Positions 24,647 to 31,979 of a stretch of 40,097 nt of DNA are shown in pieces; position 1 is the first letter of the stretch, and each line of letters starts with the position of its first letter. The notes beneath the pieces were generated by a model, which was given only the letters and a program-made list of their open reading frames with translations, was not told the origin of the DNA and made no database searches. The DNA is from Spartobacteria bacterium AMD-G4 (GTDB lineage: Bacteria; Verrucomicrobiota; Verrucomicrobiia; Chthoniobacterales; Terrimicrobiaceae): the NCBI GenBank assembly GCA_002290555.1, contig NEUK01000072.1, forward strand, positions 1 through 40,097. Reading direction: 5' to 3'. The translations under genes were made by a program, and so were the position numbers.

Positions 24647-27600
24647 AGGTTGAGTGGCTGGGCGCCTATCGTTCCGCGAAGAGACTCGGAGTATGCCGGA
24701 TCCCGGACTGTCGCCAGCATGCGGTGGGAGTATTCCAGACGGGCGGCGAGGCCGAGACAGGCCACGGTTTCGGCATTGTGTGGGCAGCGGGTGAAGGTCT
24801 CGAGGTTCTTCACATGGCGGAGCCAGAGACGATGGTCAACCTCCGCAGCGGCTTGGAGGCGCTCTCGATACCAGTCGCTCGCGAGGACGGTGTCGGGATC
24901 GAAGAGGTTGCGAACCTCGGGATCGTTGAGCGTTTTGTTTTCAAAGTGTCCATCGCGCATGATGTGCAGGAGCGCGCGCAAGGGCGGGCAGGCCATGTCG
25001 ATGCCGCCGTCGGCGAAATAGGCTTCGGCGACCTGCTTCTGGGTGGTTGCAATATTATCCATCCCATCGGCGAAGGCGTCGAGGCCCTGAGACTCAGGCT
25101 GGAGCATTTCGGGCGTGAAGACGCGGTGGGGGTAATTGAATATGCGGCCGAAAAACATTCGCACGAACCTGCCGTTGATGCGCCAGCCGAGCCGACTGGA
25201 GGGCAGCAGGCGGCCTTCGAACTCCATGTCGGGCACGCGCACGAGGCATTCGTTTTTAATGAGGTATTCGGGTGTGCGCTCCTCGGGCGTCATGCGAGAC
25301 CAGACCTCGGGGACAAGCAGGCTGATATCGTGGTCCACACGGGCTTTCGGCCCGACATAGCCGGCGGCTGTGATGAAGACCGGTTGGCGGATGAGCATGT
25401 AGCCGACAAGAGCGGCATTGAGGTCGATGATGGGTTGGAGGGCGTTGAAGGGTCCCTTCGTGAGTGCCCCTTCACTCCCCGCCCCTGTGGTGGAGGGAGA
25501 CTTGCCAGTAAGCGAGCAGATGTATTCCAGAAAGAGCTCGGGGAGCTCGAGAAGGTGGATGGGGTTGAATACCGCGAGCGAACGGACACCTTTCTCGGCG
25601 GGATTGTTGCGGCGTCCTGGCAAGATGGCTGTGACCGGTGTGTGCAAGGGCTGGGCCTTGGGAATGCGGCGCTGCAGGCGCTGTGTGATGTCGGCGAGGT
25701 AGGCCGCGCGCGGTTCCACGAGATCCTGTCGGGTCTGGAGGTAGCGGGGGTTCTTGGAGGGTTTCCCGTCGACGATTCGTGGTGCCGTGTTGGAAATGAA
25801 AATACGGTCGCCATCCGCCAAAGCCGCGCGAATTGCCTCCTGCATGGGCGGGGTGAACTTTGAAAAATTCACCGCATCGTCGAACAGCTCCTGCACATCG
25901 TTCCGATGGAGAGGTTGGTAGTTTGAAAAAAAGTTGCCCGAGGAAGCGAAGTCGCATTCCGCCTGCTTATCGTAGCCGGGAAAAATGGCATCATCCGGGC
26001 GCTGGAAGAGACGGAACTCACAGTTCTCGGCAAACTTCAACGAGCCTCCGCGGATATCTTCAGGAGGATTCGCAAGAGCGGACCGGGGAACGACGACCGA
26101 GGCGGTGATGTCATCCTCCATCTGTAGCTTGTCGGCGGGGAAGAAATCCTGACGCAGACTGAAGACGCGCCAGGAACCATCGGCTTCGTAGCCGACGCGG
26201 AGAAAGTCTGTAGTGAGCGGCTTGCTGCGGAATTTTAACTCGTGCCCGGTGACTCCGTTCACGCTGTCCACGCTGAAGCGGGAGCGCCAGTCCGCACCCC
26301 ATGAGGCTTCATAAAACCGCTTCACGATAAAAAGCAGTTCCTTCACGGGCTGGGAAATCGTGGAGAGCCAGAGATTGTATTCGTCGGAATACTCATGCTG
26401 CGCGGGCGTGAAGAGCTTGATCACGGATCCCAGGGATCGCTCGGAACTCAAGATCGGACGGCGATCTTTGCCGTTCTGCGCTGGGTCGCGAAATCGGTCG
26501 GCGTATTCCCGAGAGAGCAATTCGTCCACTCGCTCGAAGTCGGTTTTGTAATCCGCGACATAGACTGGGCCGTGAATGATGGCATCCGAGATGGATTTGG
26601 AGATTTCGGATTTGCCGCCACCAGAGACTGTGCACGGCTTGTGGCAAAAGGTCGCATCAGCGCGCACGCCGGCAAGCCTCCATCGGCGCCCACCGTCGTT
26701 TTTGACAAGGGTGAGCCGGTAGCCCGACGGCCGGATGTAGATATGATCGGGAAGCAACTTGAGCGAGTGCTCCACGCCGTCGTTATGTCTCCAGCTCAAA
26801 CGCAGATTCGGTAGGCTCACCTTCACATCCTCGGGCACATAAAAAATCCCGGGGTGGTTTTTATCGATGGCGTAGCCTTCGGGGCGCACATCCATGACAT
26901 CGGAAAAAAGCTGCGAAGCCTCGGCGAAGGAATGGCCGCGGTTCTTGACATGGAGGGATCCGTCGAATTCCTCACCAAGATCATAGGCAGGAAAAACAAG
27001 AGCGCCGCCCGCGTGCTCCTCCTCGGCGCGTCCGAGCAGGTTTGCTGCAAAGCTGATTTGAGTTTTGACCTCCTTTTTGCAGTAGCCGAAGTAATTGTCG
27101 GCAATGATTGTCACGATGACGCCGCACTCGTTCCGAGCGGTGAGTTTGAAGGCGGAGCCGTCGTTGTAGAGTTCGGACTCATCCCTCCAGCACATGCCGT
27201 CACGGCGCTGGCGTTCGGTGGCGGCCTCCCATTTCGGCAGGCCGGCTGCGGCTTTCGTGATGGTTGTAAGATGCGGAGCAAGGATCACGCAGCCGCTGTG
27301 TCCACTCCAGTGCTCGGGATCGAGCCCGGCGTCGTTTTGCGGCAGGAAGGGGTCGCCGCTGTTGCCGAAAATGCTCTCCACGAAATCCAGATTGCTCACG
27401 AGGTTCCCCGGCGCGAAGAAGCGGATTTCCATGCGTTTTTCGCTGGTGAAGCCAGGGACGGAGGGGCACACCAAGGGACGAAGGAGGAGCGAGACAAAGC
27501 AGGAGGCCTCCTTCTCGCGGCCCGATGTGAACGGCAGCCGAAGGAGATCTTCAGGAGGCTGGAGAGCAAATTCCAGCATGCGCGAAAATGTCTCGAGCGG

Positions 27601-28086
27601 GACGGCTTTTTTATCATCCGGAATCGGCAGTCCGCCCTCGCAAATGTGGAAGACGCCCTGCGTGGTGCGCCGATCCTTGGCGGGATTGTGAAGCACACCC
27701 TGGCGGCCTCGGTAGCTGCTCACGATATCTGAGACAAATTCATCACCCTCGCAGGGCAGAGACAGCGCGCGGGCGAGGCCGTGACGATCGAGAATGAACG
27801 TCTGCGCGGGCAGGCGGGGTATTTTTCCCGAGGCGTAGAGGTATTCGTCCAAAAATCGCTGGATACGCCAATCGGCTGGACACTGGTAGTCTGCAAGCAA
27901 ACGCGAAGTTTCCCGGTTGTGGGCGAGCATCGACTCGGCAAGGTTGCCGAAGCCGTTGTCATCGGCCCCGGATTCCGCCGTAGGACATCCGATCGCGGCC
28001 AGTTTCAGATTGATGTATGTCCTCAACCGCGCGCCGACGACATGCGACTGCGGGGCCAAGCCGATCTTCGAAGCAATATTTTCCAT
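24643..28086 (-). CDS. PPi-dependent phosphoenolpyruvate carboxykinase
   Basis: This protein of about 1147 residues matches the PPi-type PEP carboxykinase known from Propionibacterium and Entamoeba, which interconverts oxaloacetate plus pyrophosphate with PEP, CO2 and phosphate. Recognisable segments in order are NPAKDRRTTQGVFHICEGGL, MEIRFFAPGNLVSNLDFVE, VTIIADNYFGYCKKEVKT, FCHKPCTVSGGGKSEISKS (around residues 480-500, placed like the PEPCK P-loop), RPILSSERSLGSVIK, DDITASVVVP, RLFQRPDDAIFPGYDKQ, PRIVDGKPSKNPR and SLTGKSPSTTGAGSEGALTK. Length is also right; GTP- and ATP-type enzymes are half this size. The ATG at 28086 has a good AGGGA site eight bases upstream; the ATG at 28116 has none. 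Identification rests on remembered homologues, not on a search. Confidence 0.85.
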   Translation of the reverse strand: MENIASKIGLAPQSHVVGARLRTYINLKLAAIGCPTAESGADDNGFGNLAESMLAHNRETSRLLADYQCPADWRIQRFLDEYLYASGKIPRLPAQTFILDRHGLARALSLPCEGDEFVSDIVSSYRGRQGVLHNPAKDRRTTQGVFHICEGGLPIPDDKKAVPLETFSRMLEFALQPPEDLLRLPFTSGREKEASCFVSLLLRPLVCPSVPGFTSEKRMEIRFFAPGNLVSNLDFVESIFGNSGDPFLPQNDAGLDPEHWSGHSGCVILAPHLTTITKAAAGLPKWEAATERQRRDGMCWRDESELYNDGSAFKLTARNECGVIVTIIADNYFGYCKKEVKTQISFAANLLGRAEEEHAGGALVFPAYDLGEEFDGSLHVKNRGHSFAEASQLFSDVMDVRPEGYAIDKNHPGIFYVPEDVKVSLPNLRLSWRHNDGVEHSLKLLPDHIYIRPSGYRLTLVKNDGGRRWRLAGVRADATFCHKPCTVSGGGKSEISKSISDAIIHGPVYVADYKTDFERVDELLSREYADRFRDPAQNGKDRRPILSSERSLGSVIKLFTPAQHEYSDEYNLWLSTISQPVKELLFIVKRFYEASWGADWRSRFSVDSVNGVTGHELKFRSKPLTTDFLRVGYEADGSWRVFSLRQDFFPADKLQMEDDITASVVVPRSALANPPEDIRGGSLKFAENCEFRLFQRPDDAIFPGYDKQAECDFASSGNFFSNYQPLHRNDVQELFDDAVNFSKFTPPMQEAIRAALADGDRIFISNTAPRIVDGKPSKNPRYLQTRQDLVEPRAAYLADITQRLQRRIPKAQPLHTPVTAILPGRRNNPAEKGVRSLAVFNPIHLLELPELFLEYICSLTGKSPSTTGAGSEGALTKGPFNALQPIIDLNAALVGYMLIRQPVFITAAGYVGPKARVDHDISLLVPEVWSRMTPEERTPEYLIKNECLVRVPDMEFEGRLLPSSRLGWRINGRFVRMFFGRIFNYPHRVFTPEMLQPESQGLDAFADGMDNIATTQKQVAEAYFADGGIDMACPPLRALLHIMRDGHFENKTLNDPEVRNLFDPDTVLASDWYRERLQAAAEVDHRLWLRHVKNLETFTRCPHNAETVACLGLAARLEYSHRMLATVRDPAYSESLRGTIGAQPLNL

Positions 28087-28142
28087 GAGTGATTCCCTTT
28101 TGCTGTTTACCGACATGGGCAGATGTGAGCGATTGCATCGGC

Positions 28143-28169
28143 GGGGTCAAGCTTGCGGAGCTTGACTCC
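28143..28169. other. Inverted repeat in the divergent intergenic region
   Basis: An 11-bp stem with one G-T pair (centre GTCAAGCT-TGCGG-AGCTTGAC) lies between the divergent PEP carboxykinase and HpnH-like genes, about 30 bases before the latter's start. It could be an operator or a 5'-leader hairpin. Nothing in the window says which. Confidence 0.45.
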
Positions 28170-28197
28170 CCCAGCCGCGCTCTATGTCATGCGCCTC

Positions 28198-29481
28198 ATG
28201 AGGTTTCCTCTGGCACTCACGGCGCGCATTGCGGGCTACATCATCGGGAAAAAAGCACGCGGCGTAAAAAAATTTGCGACCGTTCTCCAGCTCGAGCCCC
28301 TGCACACCTGCAATCTGACTTGCACCGGCTGCGGACGCATTCGCGAGTATTCCACATCGATGAAGGATGTGATGTCCCTCGACGATTGCCTTGGCGCCGC
28401 CGAGGAATGCGGGGCTCCGATGATCTCGATCTGCGGTGGTGAGCCGCTCATCTATCCACACATTGAAGCACTCGTCGAAGGGCTGCTGGCGCGGCGGCGC
28501 ATCGTTTACATCTGCACAAACGGAATGTTCATGCGAAAAAAGATGCGCGACTATCTGGCGGCGGAGTTCCTCCGCGATCCGGCAAAAATCTCGCGCGAGC
28601 TTGAGATCCTCCTCAGCGAAGAATTGATCACGCAGGCCCAAGCCGCCGAAATCCGCTCGGCCAAACCCGGCGGGGGCCATGTGATCGCACCCTCGAGGTG
28701 GATGTATTGGAATGTGCACCTCGACGGCCTCGAGCGCACGCACGACCTCATCGTCGAGCGTGAGGGCGTTTTTCAAGAATGCATCGCCGCCATCCGCATG
28801 GCCAAGGTGCTCGGCTACCAGGTCGCTACGAACACCACGGTCTACAAAGAGACGGAAATGGAGGAACTCGAGCGGATGTTTGACTACCTGTCTTGGCTTG
28901 GAGTGGATGGACACACGATCTCCCCCGGCTACGACTACGATGCGGCCAAGAAGGACATGATGAAACGGCTCAACCTCCAGCCGGAAAATTTCTTTCTCAC
29001 CCGCGAGATGACCAAGCGGAAGTTCAAAAACATCCGCGCCTGGGGTGAAAAATACACCTTCTTTGGCACGCCGATCTACCTCGATTTCCTCGCTGGCAAT
29101 CGCGATCTCAACTGCTCGGCGTGGGCGATTCCCACGCGCAATGTGAAAGGCTGGAAGGGACCTTGCTATCTCATGACGGATACCCACCACGCCAGCTACG
29201 GGGCCCTTCTGAAGGAAACGCCATGGGAAAACTACGGCGTCGTGAAAGGCAAGGCCCGCGACCCGCGCTGCGAGAATTGCATGGTCCACTGCGGCTATGA
29301 ACCCAGCGGCGCGCTCGGCATCGATGCCCAACCGGGCGACACCTGGGCCAATGTGAGCTTCAATTTCGGAAAAAAACCTGCCCGGCGATTGGAGGGGGCC
29401 GATGTGAAGCCCTTCGATGGCGTCACTTCCGGACGCGGACACAAGACTGGGCGTCCCGAGAAACAGCCTGCGGGAACTTGA
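28198..29481 (+). CDS. HpnH-like radical SAM protein
   Basis: The 427-residue protein carries the radical SAM cluster motif CNLTCTGC (CxxxCxxC) after LEPLHT, then ISICGGEPL (SAM binding), YWNVHLDGL, VDGHTISPGYDY, LDFLAGNRDLNC, PTRNVKGWKGPCYL and the C-terminal CENCMVHCGYE. All of these fit HpnH, which adds the adenosyl group to hopene or diploptene in hopanoid synthesis. Unlike standard HpnH (about 330-390 residues), there is an insertion of roughly 40 residues between TNGMFMRKK and the WNVHLDGL strand, and a longer C-terminal tail. No other hopanoid genes (shc, hpnG) are in the window, so the substrate may differ. The start is one of two ATGs, 28189 or 28198; the latter fits homologues best. 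Confidence 0.8.
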   Translation: MRFPLALTARIAGYIIGKKARGVKKFATVLQLEPLHTCNLTCTGCGRIREYSTSMKDVMSLDDCLGAAEECGAPMISICGGEPLIYPHIEALVEGLLARRRIVYICTNGMFMRKKMRDYLAAEFLRDPAKISRELEILLSEELITQAQAAEIRSAKPGGGHVIAPSRWMYWNVHLDGLERTHDLIVEREGVFQECIAAIRMAKVLGYQVATNTTVYKETEMEELERMFDYLSWLGVDGHTISPGYDYDAAKKDMMKRLNLQPENFFLTREMTKRKFKNIRAWGEKYTFFGTPIYLDFLAGNRDLNCSAWAIPTRNVKGWKGPCYLMTDTHHASYGALLKETPWENYGVVKGKARDPRCENCMVHCGYEPSGALGIDAQPGDTWANVSFNFGKKPARRLEGADVKPFDGVTSGRGHKTGRPEKQPAGT

Positions 29482-29491
29482 CCGGGCGAAA

Positions 29492-29509
29492 CATCACAAT
29501 ATTGTGATG
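29492..29509. promoter_or_regulatory. Perfect 18-bp palindrome, likely antitoxin operator
   Basis: CATCACAATATTGTGATG is a perfect palindrome two bases before the antitoxin ATG. Phd/VapB-type antitoxins repress their own operon through such sites, and binding here would also block the ribosome-binding region. Confidence 0.7.
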
Positions 29510-29511
29510 AT

Positions 29512-29732
29512 ATGAAAACCGCGACCGTGCGCGATTTGCGCTATGATTTCCCAAAACTGGAAGCTTGGCTCGCAGGCGGAGAGGAGATTTTGATCACCAA
29601 GCACTCGAAGGCGGTGGCAAAAATTTCGCGCGCCACAGAGCCCGTCCCCGCCGCAAGCGCATCTGGGGCGACCGTGTTTTCACTCAGGCAGAGGTCGATG
29701 AGATGAGGGCGTTTGAAACGGGCGAGCCATGA
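29512..29732 (+). pseudogene. Phd/VapB-like antitoxin gene with a frameshift
   Basis: The first 43 or so codons (MKTATVRDLRYDFPKLEAW...) encode a Phd/YefM-like DNA-binding domain. As read, the frame ends at 29706 after an uncharacteristic tail. From about 29652 another frame gives RKRIWGDRVFTQAEVDEMRA and ends at a TGA (29730-29732) that overlaps the toxin ATG as ATGA. This tail is typical of PIN-toxin antitoxins. One missing C in the CCCC run at 29646-29649 explains the break; one added base restores a 73-residue protein. Either the gene is broken or the base was lost in sequencing or assembly. Confidence 0.8.
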
Positions 29733-30181
29733 TCGCCTATCCGGATACAAGTTTCCTTTGTTCGCTCTATCGGGAGCAGGTGCATTCCGAGCGCGCCGAT
29801 GCCTACAGGGAGACCATGACCGAGCCACTGCATTTCACGCGCCTTCTGGAGTTTGAATTTCTCCAAGCCATCGAGCTGCAAGTCTGGCTCCACGCCACCG
29901 ATCGAAAAAAGGGATACGCACGCCGCGAGGCGGATCAAATGCTCGAAGACTGGGAAGCGGATATCGCCTCCGGCCTGAATAAGCTGGTGCCCTGCGATTC
30001 AGACGCCGTCTTGCGGCTCGCCGGCTCCTACTCGAAGAATCGCACCGCACAAGGCGGGCACAGGAGTTTAGACATCCTGCATGTCGCCACTGCCATTCAC
30101 CTCGGGGCCAAGGAATTTCTGACCTTCGACGAGCGTCAGCGCATGCTCGCACAGCACGCCGGCCTGAAGCTGCCTTTGTAA
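29729..30181 (+). CDS. PIN-domain toxin (VapC-like ribonuclease)
   Basis: The 150-residue protein shows the PIN acidic residues: Asp6 (YPDTSFL), Glu41 or Glu43 (LLEFEFL), Asp115 (SLDILHVATA) and Asp134 (TFDERQ). PIN toxins cleave RNA, often tRNA or rRNA, until bound by their antitoxin. The gene starts in the ATGA overlap with the restored frame of the upstream antitoxin. If the antitoxin frameshift is real, this toxin would be expected to be unneutralised or not expressed. Confidence 0.88.
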   Translation: MIAYPDTSFLCSLYREQVHSERADAYRETMTEPLHFTRLLEFEFLQAIELQVWLHATDRKKGYARREADQMLEDWEADIASGLNKLVPCDSDAVLRLAGSYSKNRTAQGGHRSLDILHVATAIHLGAKEFLTFDERQRMLAQHAGLKLPL

Positions 30182-30188
30182 AGAAAAC

Positions 30189-30314
30189 CAGCGCTGGGGA
30201 CATTTCCGCCATGGACAATTCTCTCATCGGCACGGCACTGTCGCTTACCGCGTCAGTCGCAGTCCGGAGAGCCGCTACACGGTCATCGGCTTCCGAATCG
30301 CACGAAACCTTTAG
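30189..30314 (+). pseudogene. Possible remnant of a formylglycine-generating-enzyme-like gene
   Basis: A short frame ends YRVSRSPESRYTVIGFRIAR plus two residues and a stop at 30312-30314. The R..P.SR....GFR.AR pattern resembles the C-terminus of FGE-sulfatase (SUMF1-like) domains. Nothing upstream in the frame looks like the rest of such a protein, since the PIN toxin gene occupies that space. I regard it as a possible decayed tail left by rearrangement. Confidence 0.3.
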
Positions 30315-30390
30315 GATAAAGACACCGCCGCCGAAAAAAACAGCATCCTCCACCGGATGCATAACCGCCCTGAGGGCATCCATTTCCAAC

Positions 30391-30777
30391 TCACCAAATC
30401 GTTATCACCCCGGGATAAAGCGGAATTTTCGAATCTTTGGATACAAGCCGGCATCTGTGTTGAAGAGCCTCTGCCACCAAAATTCGGTCGAAGGGATCGT
30501 TGTGGATATCCGGCAGCGAGACGCTTGCCATTGAAATTTGGCGGGTGAGAGGGAGTTCGTGCACACCATGATGCCGGATCGCTCGTTCCACAAACTCCGC
30601 TGGAGGCAATGCAAGATGCAAACGACCTTTTTTGTACAACAAGGCAATCTCCCAAGTCGTTACCACTGATATAAAAAGCGAATCGAGGTCTCTTTTAATG
30701 GCTGCGGCAGCTTTTGCAGACAACTCCTTCTGATCGGAAGCCAACCACACGAATGTATGGGTATCGAGAAGTGTCAT
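30391..30777 (-). CDS. PIN-domain toxin (VapC-like), second
   Basis: The 128-residue protein has the PIN residues Asp5 (LLDTHTFVWL), Glu43 (TTWEIALL), Asp94 and Asp97 (HNDPFDRILVAEA) and Asp115 (SKDSKI). It belongs to the compact VapC group with the DTHxxVW start. Its ATG overlaps the antitoxin stop (30774-30777). It is convergent with the first PIN toxin and only distantly similar to it. It probably acts as an RNase held inactive by the Phd-like protein encoded just upstream. Confidence 0.9.
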   Translation of the reverse strand: MTLLDTHTFVWLASDQKELSAKAAAAIKRDLDSLFISVVTTWEIALLYKKGRLHLALPPAEFVERAIRHHGVHELPLTRQISMASVSLPDIHNDPFDRILVAEALQHRCRLVSKDSKIPLYPGVITIW

Positions 30778-31013
30778 CGCAACTCCTCAGGCCAGTCTGC
30801 GATATCAAGCGGGACCGTGGGATCTCCCAAAAAACGGGCTCCGGCAAGCGCTGGGTCAGGCTCGAAATGATTGAATGCGGAAGGTGTGTGCGGAACCAAA
30901 TCCGCCACAGGCGAACCATTGCGGCACAAAACAATGCGTCCTCCTTCCTTTTCAACAGTCGCCACCAAACGCGAAAGTTGGGTTTTAGCTTGGTAAAGGT
31001 TGATCATTGTCAT
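30774..31013 (-). CDS. Phd/YefM-family antitoxin
   Basis: The 79-residue protein begins MTMINLYQAKTQLSRLV, the Phd/YefM N-terminal motif (..A+..LS.L). It continues with a short beta strand (GGRIVLCRNGSPVADLVP) and a C-terminal toxin-binding tail (LDIADWPEEL). It should neutralise the PIN toxin and repress the operon. Starts at 31013 and 31007 are both possible. It is translationally coupled to the toxin. Confidence 0.88.
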   Translation of the reverse strand: MTMINLYQAKTQLSRLVATVEKEGGRIVLCRNGSPVADLVPHTPSAFNHFEPDPALAGARFLGDPTVPLDIADWPEELR

Positions 31014-31065
31014 GAAAACAAAGTAAGGCTTGGTCTGATCTGGTCAACCATCATTCTCCCCCCCC

Positions 31066-31127
31066 TATTCCTGCAATTCCTGCCGATCCTCTTAACTTCG
31101 TAATTCCGTCATTTTTGTCTAAAAAAC
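31066..31127 (-). repeat. Degenerate GACAGGAT-type intergenic repeat
   Basis: On the minus strand the sequence starts TTTTTTAGACAAAAATGACG and continues with GGA and CAGGA steps. It resembles the motif at 21841-21872 (TTTTTTAGACAGGATGACAG). It lies in the gap between two toxin-antitoxin pairs, which otherwise shows no gene from 31014 to 31230. Confidence 0.5.
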
Positions 31128-31230
31128 CTATGGGCGCATCAGTTTTGCCCCTCTTTTTTTGGTCGAGCACGAGTTCTGGCTGCCACAGGAAGTTTTTCTT
31201 GAGGCCTTGCCCGAGCTCAATGGGGGCGCG

Positions 31231-31620
31231 TCAATTTGCCGACACGGAGGTGCGTTCCAGCCAGGCTGCGTAGGCTTCCTCGGAGGTTTCTCCGGCTGCG
31301 AGGGCGAGGGTTTCGAGGACGGCTTCTTCTTCGGGGGCTTGGAGCGACCATCCATTTACTCCAAGAAAGATGTAGGCTGACATGAAGCCGGTGCGTTTAT
31401 TTCCGTCCAAGAAAGGGTGGTTTTTGACGATGCCGTGCGCGTAGGAGGCCGCCATCTGAAACAAAGTCGGGCTACCATAGGAGAGGAGGTGCTTGGGCCT
31501 GTTAATCGCGGAATCCAGCAAGCCTTCGTCTCTGGTGCCTGACAGACCTCCGAAGCGGTTGAGGAGTTCGGCATGCACTGCAAGGAGGATGTCCTTCGTG
31601 ATCCATTTAGGCTCGTTCAT
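31231..31620 (-). CDS. doc: Doc-type toxin (Fic/DOC family)
   Basis: The 129-residue protein carries the Fic core HPFLDGNKRTG (residues 68-78). In Doc this site transfers phosphate to EF-Tu and halts translation; related Fic proteins add AMP. The order 'GGLSGTRDEGLLDSAINRP' before the motif is typical of Doc. The gene starts MNEPKW at 31620, overlapping the antitoxin stop as ATGA. A longer upstream frame only reads through the antitoxin gene. Confidence 0.92.
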   Translation of the reverse strand: MNEPKWITKDILLAVHAELLNRFGGLSGTRDEGLLDSAINRPKHLLSYGSPTLFQMAASYAHGIVKNHPFLDGNKRTGFMSAYIFLGVNGWSLQAPEEEAVLETLALAAGETSEEAYAAWLERTSVSAN

Positions 31621-31847
31621 TTGGCGAGTTCGCGAAGTGCGTTGCGATATCTCTGCATGCCCCTTTCGGCGACTTGCATGAACTCTTGAAAGCCCGGGCG
31701 CTCGGGCGTAACGCGGAGGGAACTCTCGGGGGATTCCGTGAAATAGAGGATGGAGCCTTCTTCGGCATTGAGTTGCTGGAGGGCTTCTTTCGGTAGGACG
31801 ACGCCGAGGGAATTGCCGATTTTGCGAACCTTGGACTGTGCGATCAT
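31617..31847 (-). CDS. AbrB/MazE-type antitoxin
   Basis: The 76-residue protein has a SpoVT/AbrB swapped-hairpin DNA-binding domain in residues 1-45 (KVRKIGNSLGVVLPKEAL), followed by a tail that would bind the Doc toxin (GFQEFMQVAERGMQRYRNAL). It is coupled to doc by a four-base overlap. An inverted repeat seven bases upstream of its ATG is its likely binding site. Confidence 0.9.
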   Translation of the reverse strand: MIAQSKVRKIGNSLGVVLPKEALQQLNAEEGSILYFTESPESSLRVTPERPGFQEFMQVAERGMQRYRNALRELAK

Positions 31848-31853
31848 GGAATA

Positions 31854-31878
31854 ACATTAGTTACCACGCCGCTAATGT
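31854..31878. promoter_or_regulatory. Inverted repeat, likely operator of the AbrB/Doc pair
   Basis: ACATTAG (31854-31860) and CTAATGT (31872-31878) form a perfect inverted repeat with an 11-base spacer, just upstream of the antitoxin start. Its centre-to-centre spacing of 18 bases could suit two AbrB-type dimers. It also lies about 100 bases before the divergent pyruvate carboxylase gene. Confidence 0.55.
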
Positions 31879-31979
31879 CAATTGGCGGCGCGGTTCATTT
31901 TGCGGGCTGCGAAATGGGTTTTCGAAAGATTGCCAATGGCGAATGCGAGTTTTATAAGGCCCTGCTCGATCTTCATCCC

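Noticed and set aside
24724-25863. 379-residue open frame opposite PPi-PEPCK
   Set aside because: It has no recognisable domain and is antisense to conserved PPi-PEPCK segments.
28147-29442. 431-residue open frame opposite the HpnH-like gene
   Set aside because: It is rich in His, Arg and Phe without any domain and is fully antisense to a conserved radical SAM gene; high GC makes such shadow frames long.
31621-31857. N-terminal extension of the Doc toxin
   Set aside because: It is an out-of-frame reading of the AbrB-type antitoxin gene; the ATG at 31620 overlaps the antitoxin stop as expected.
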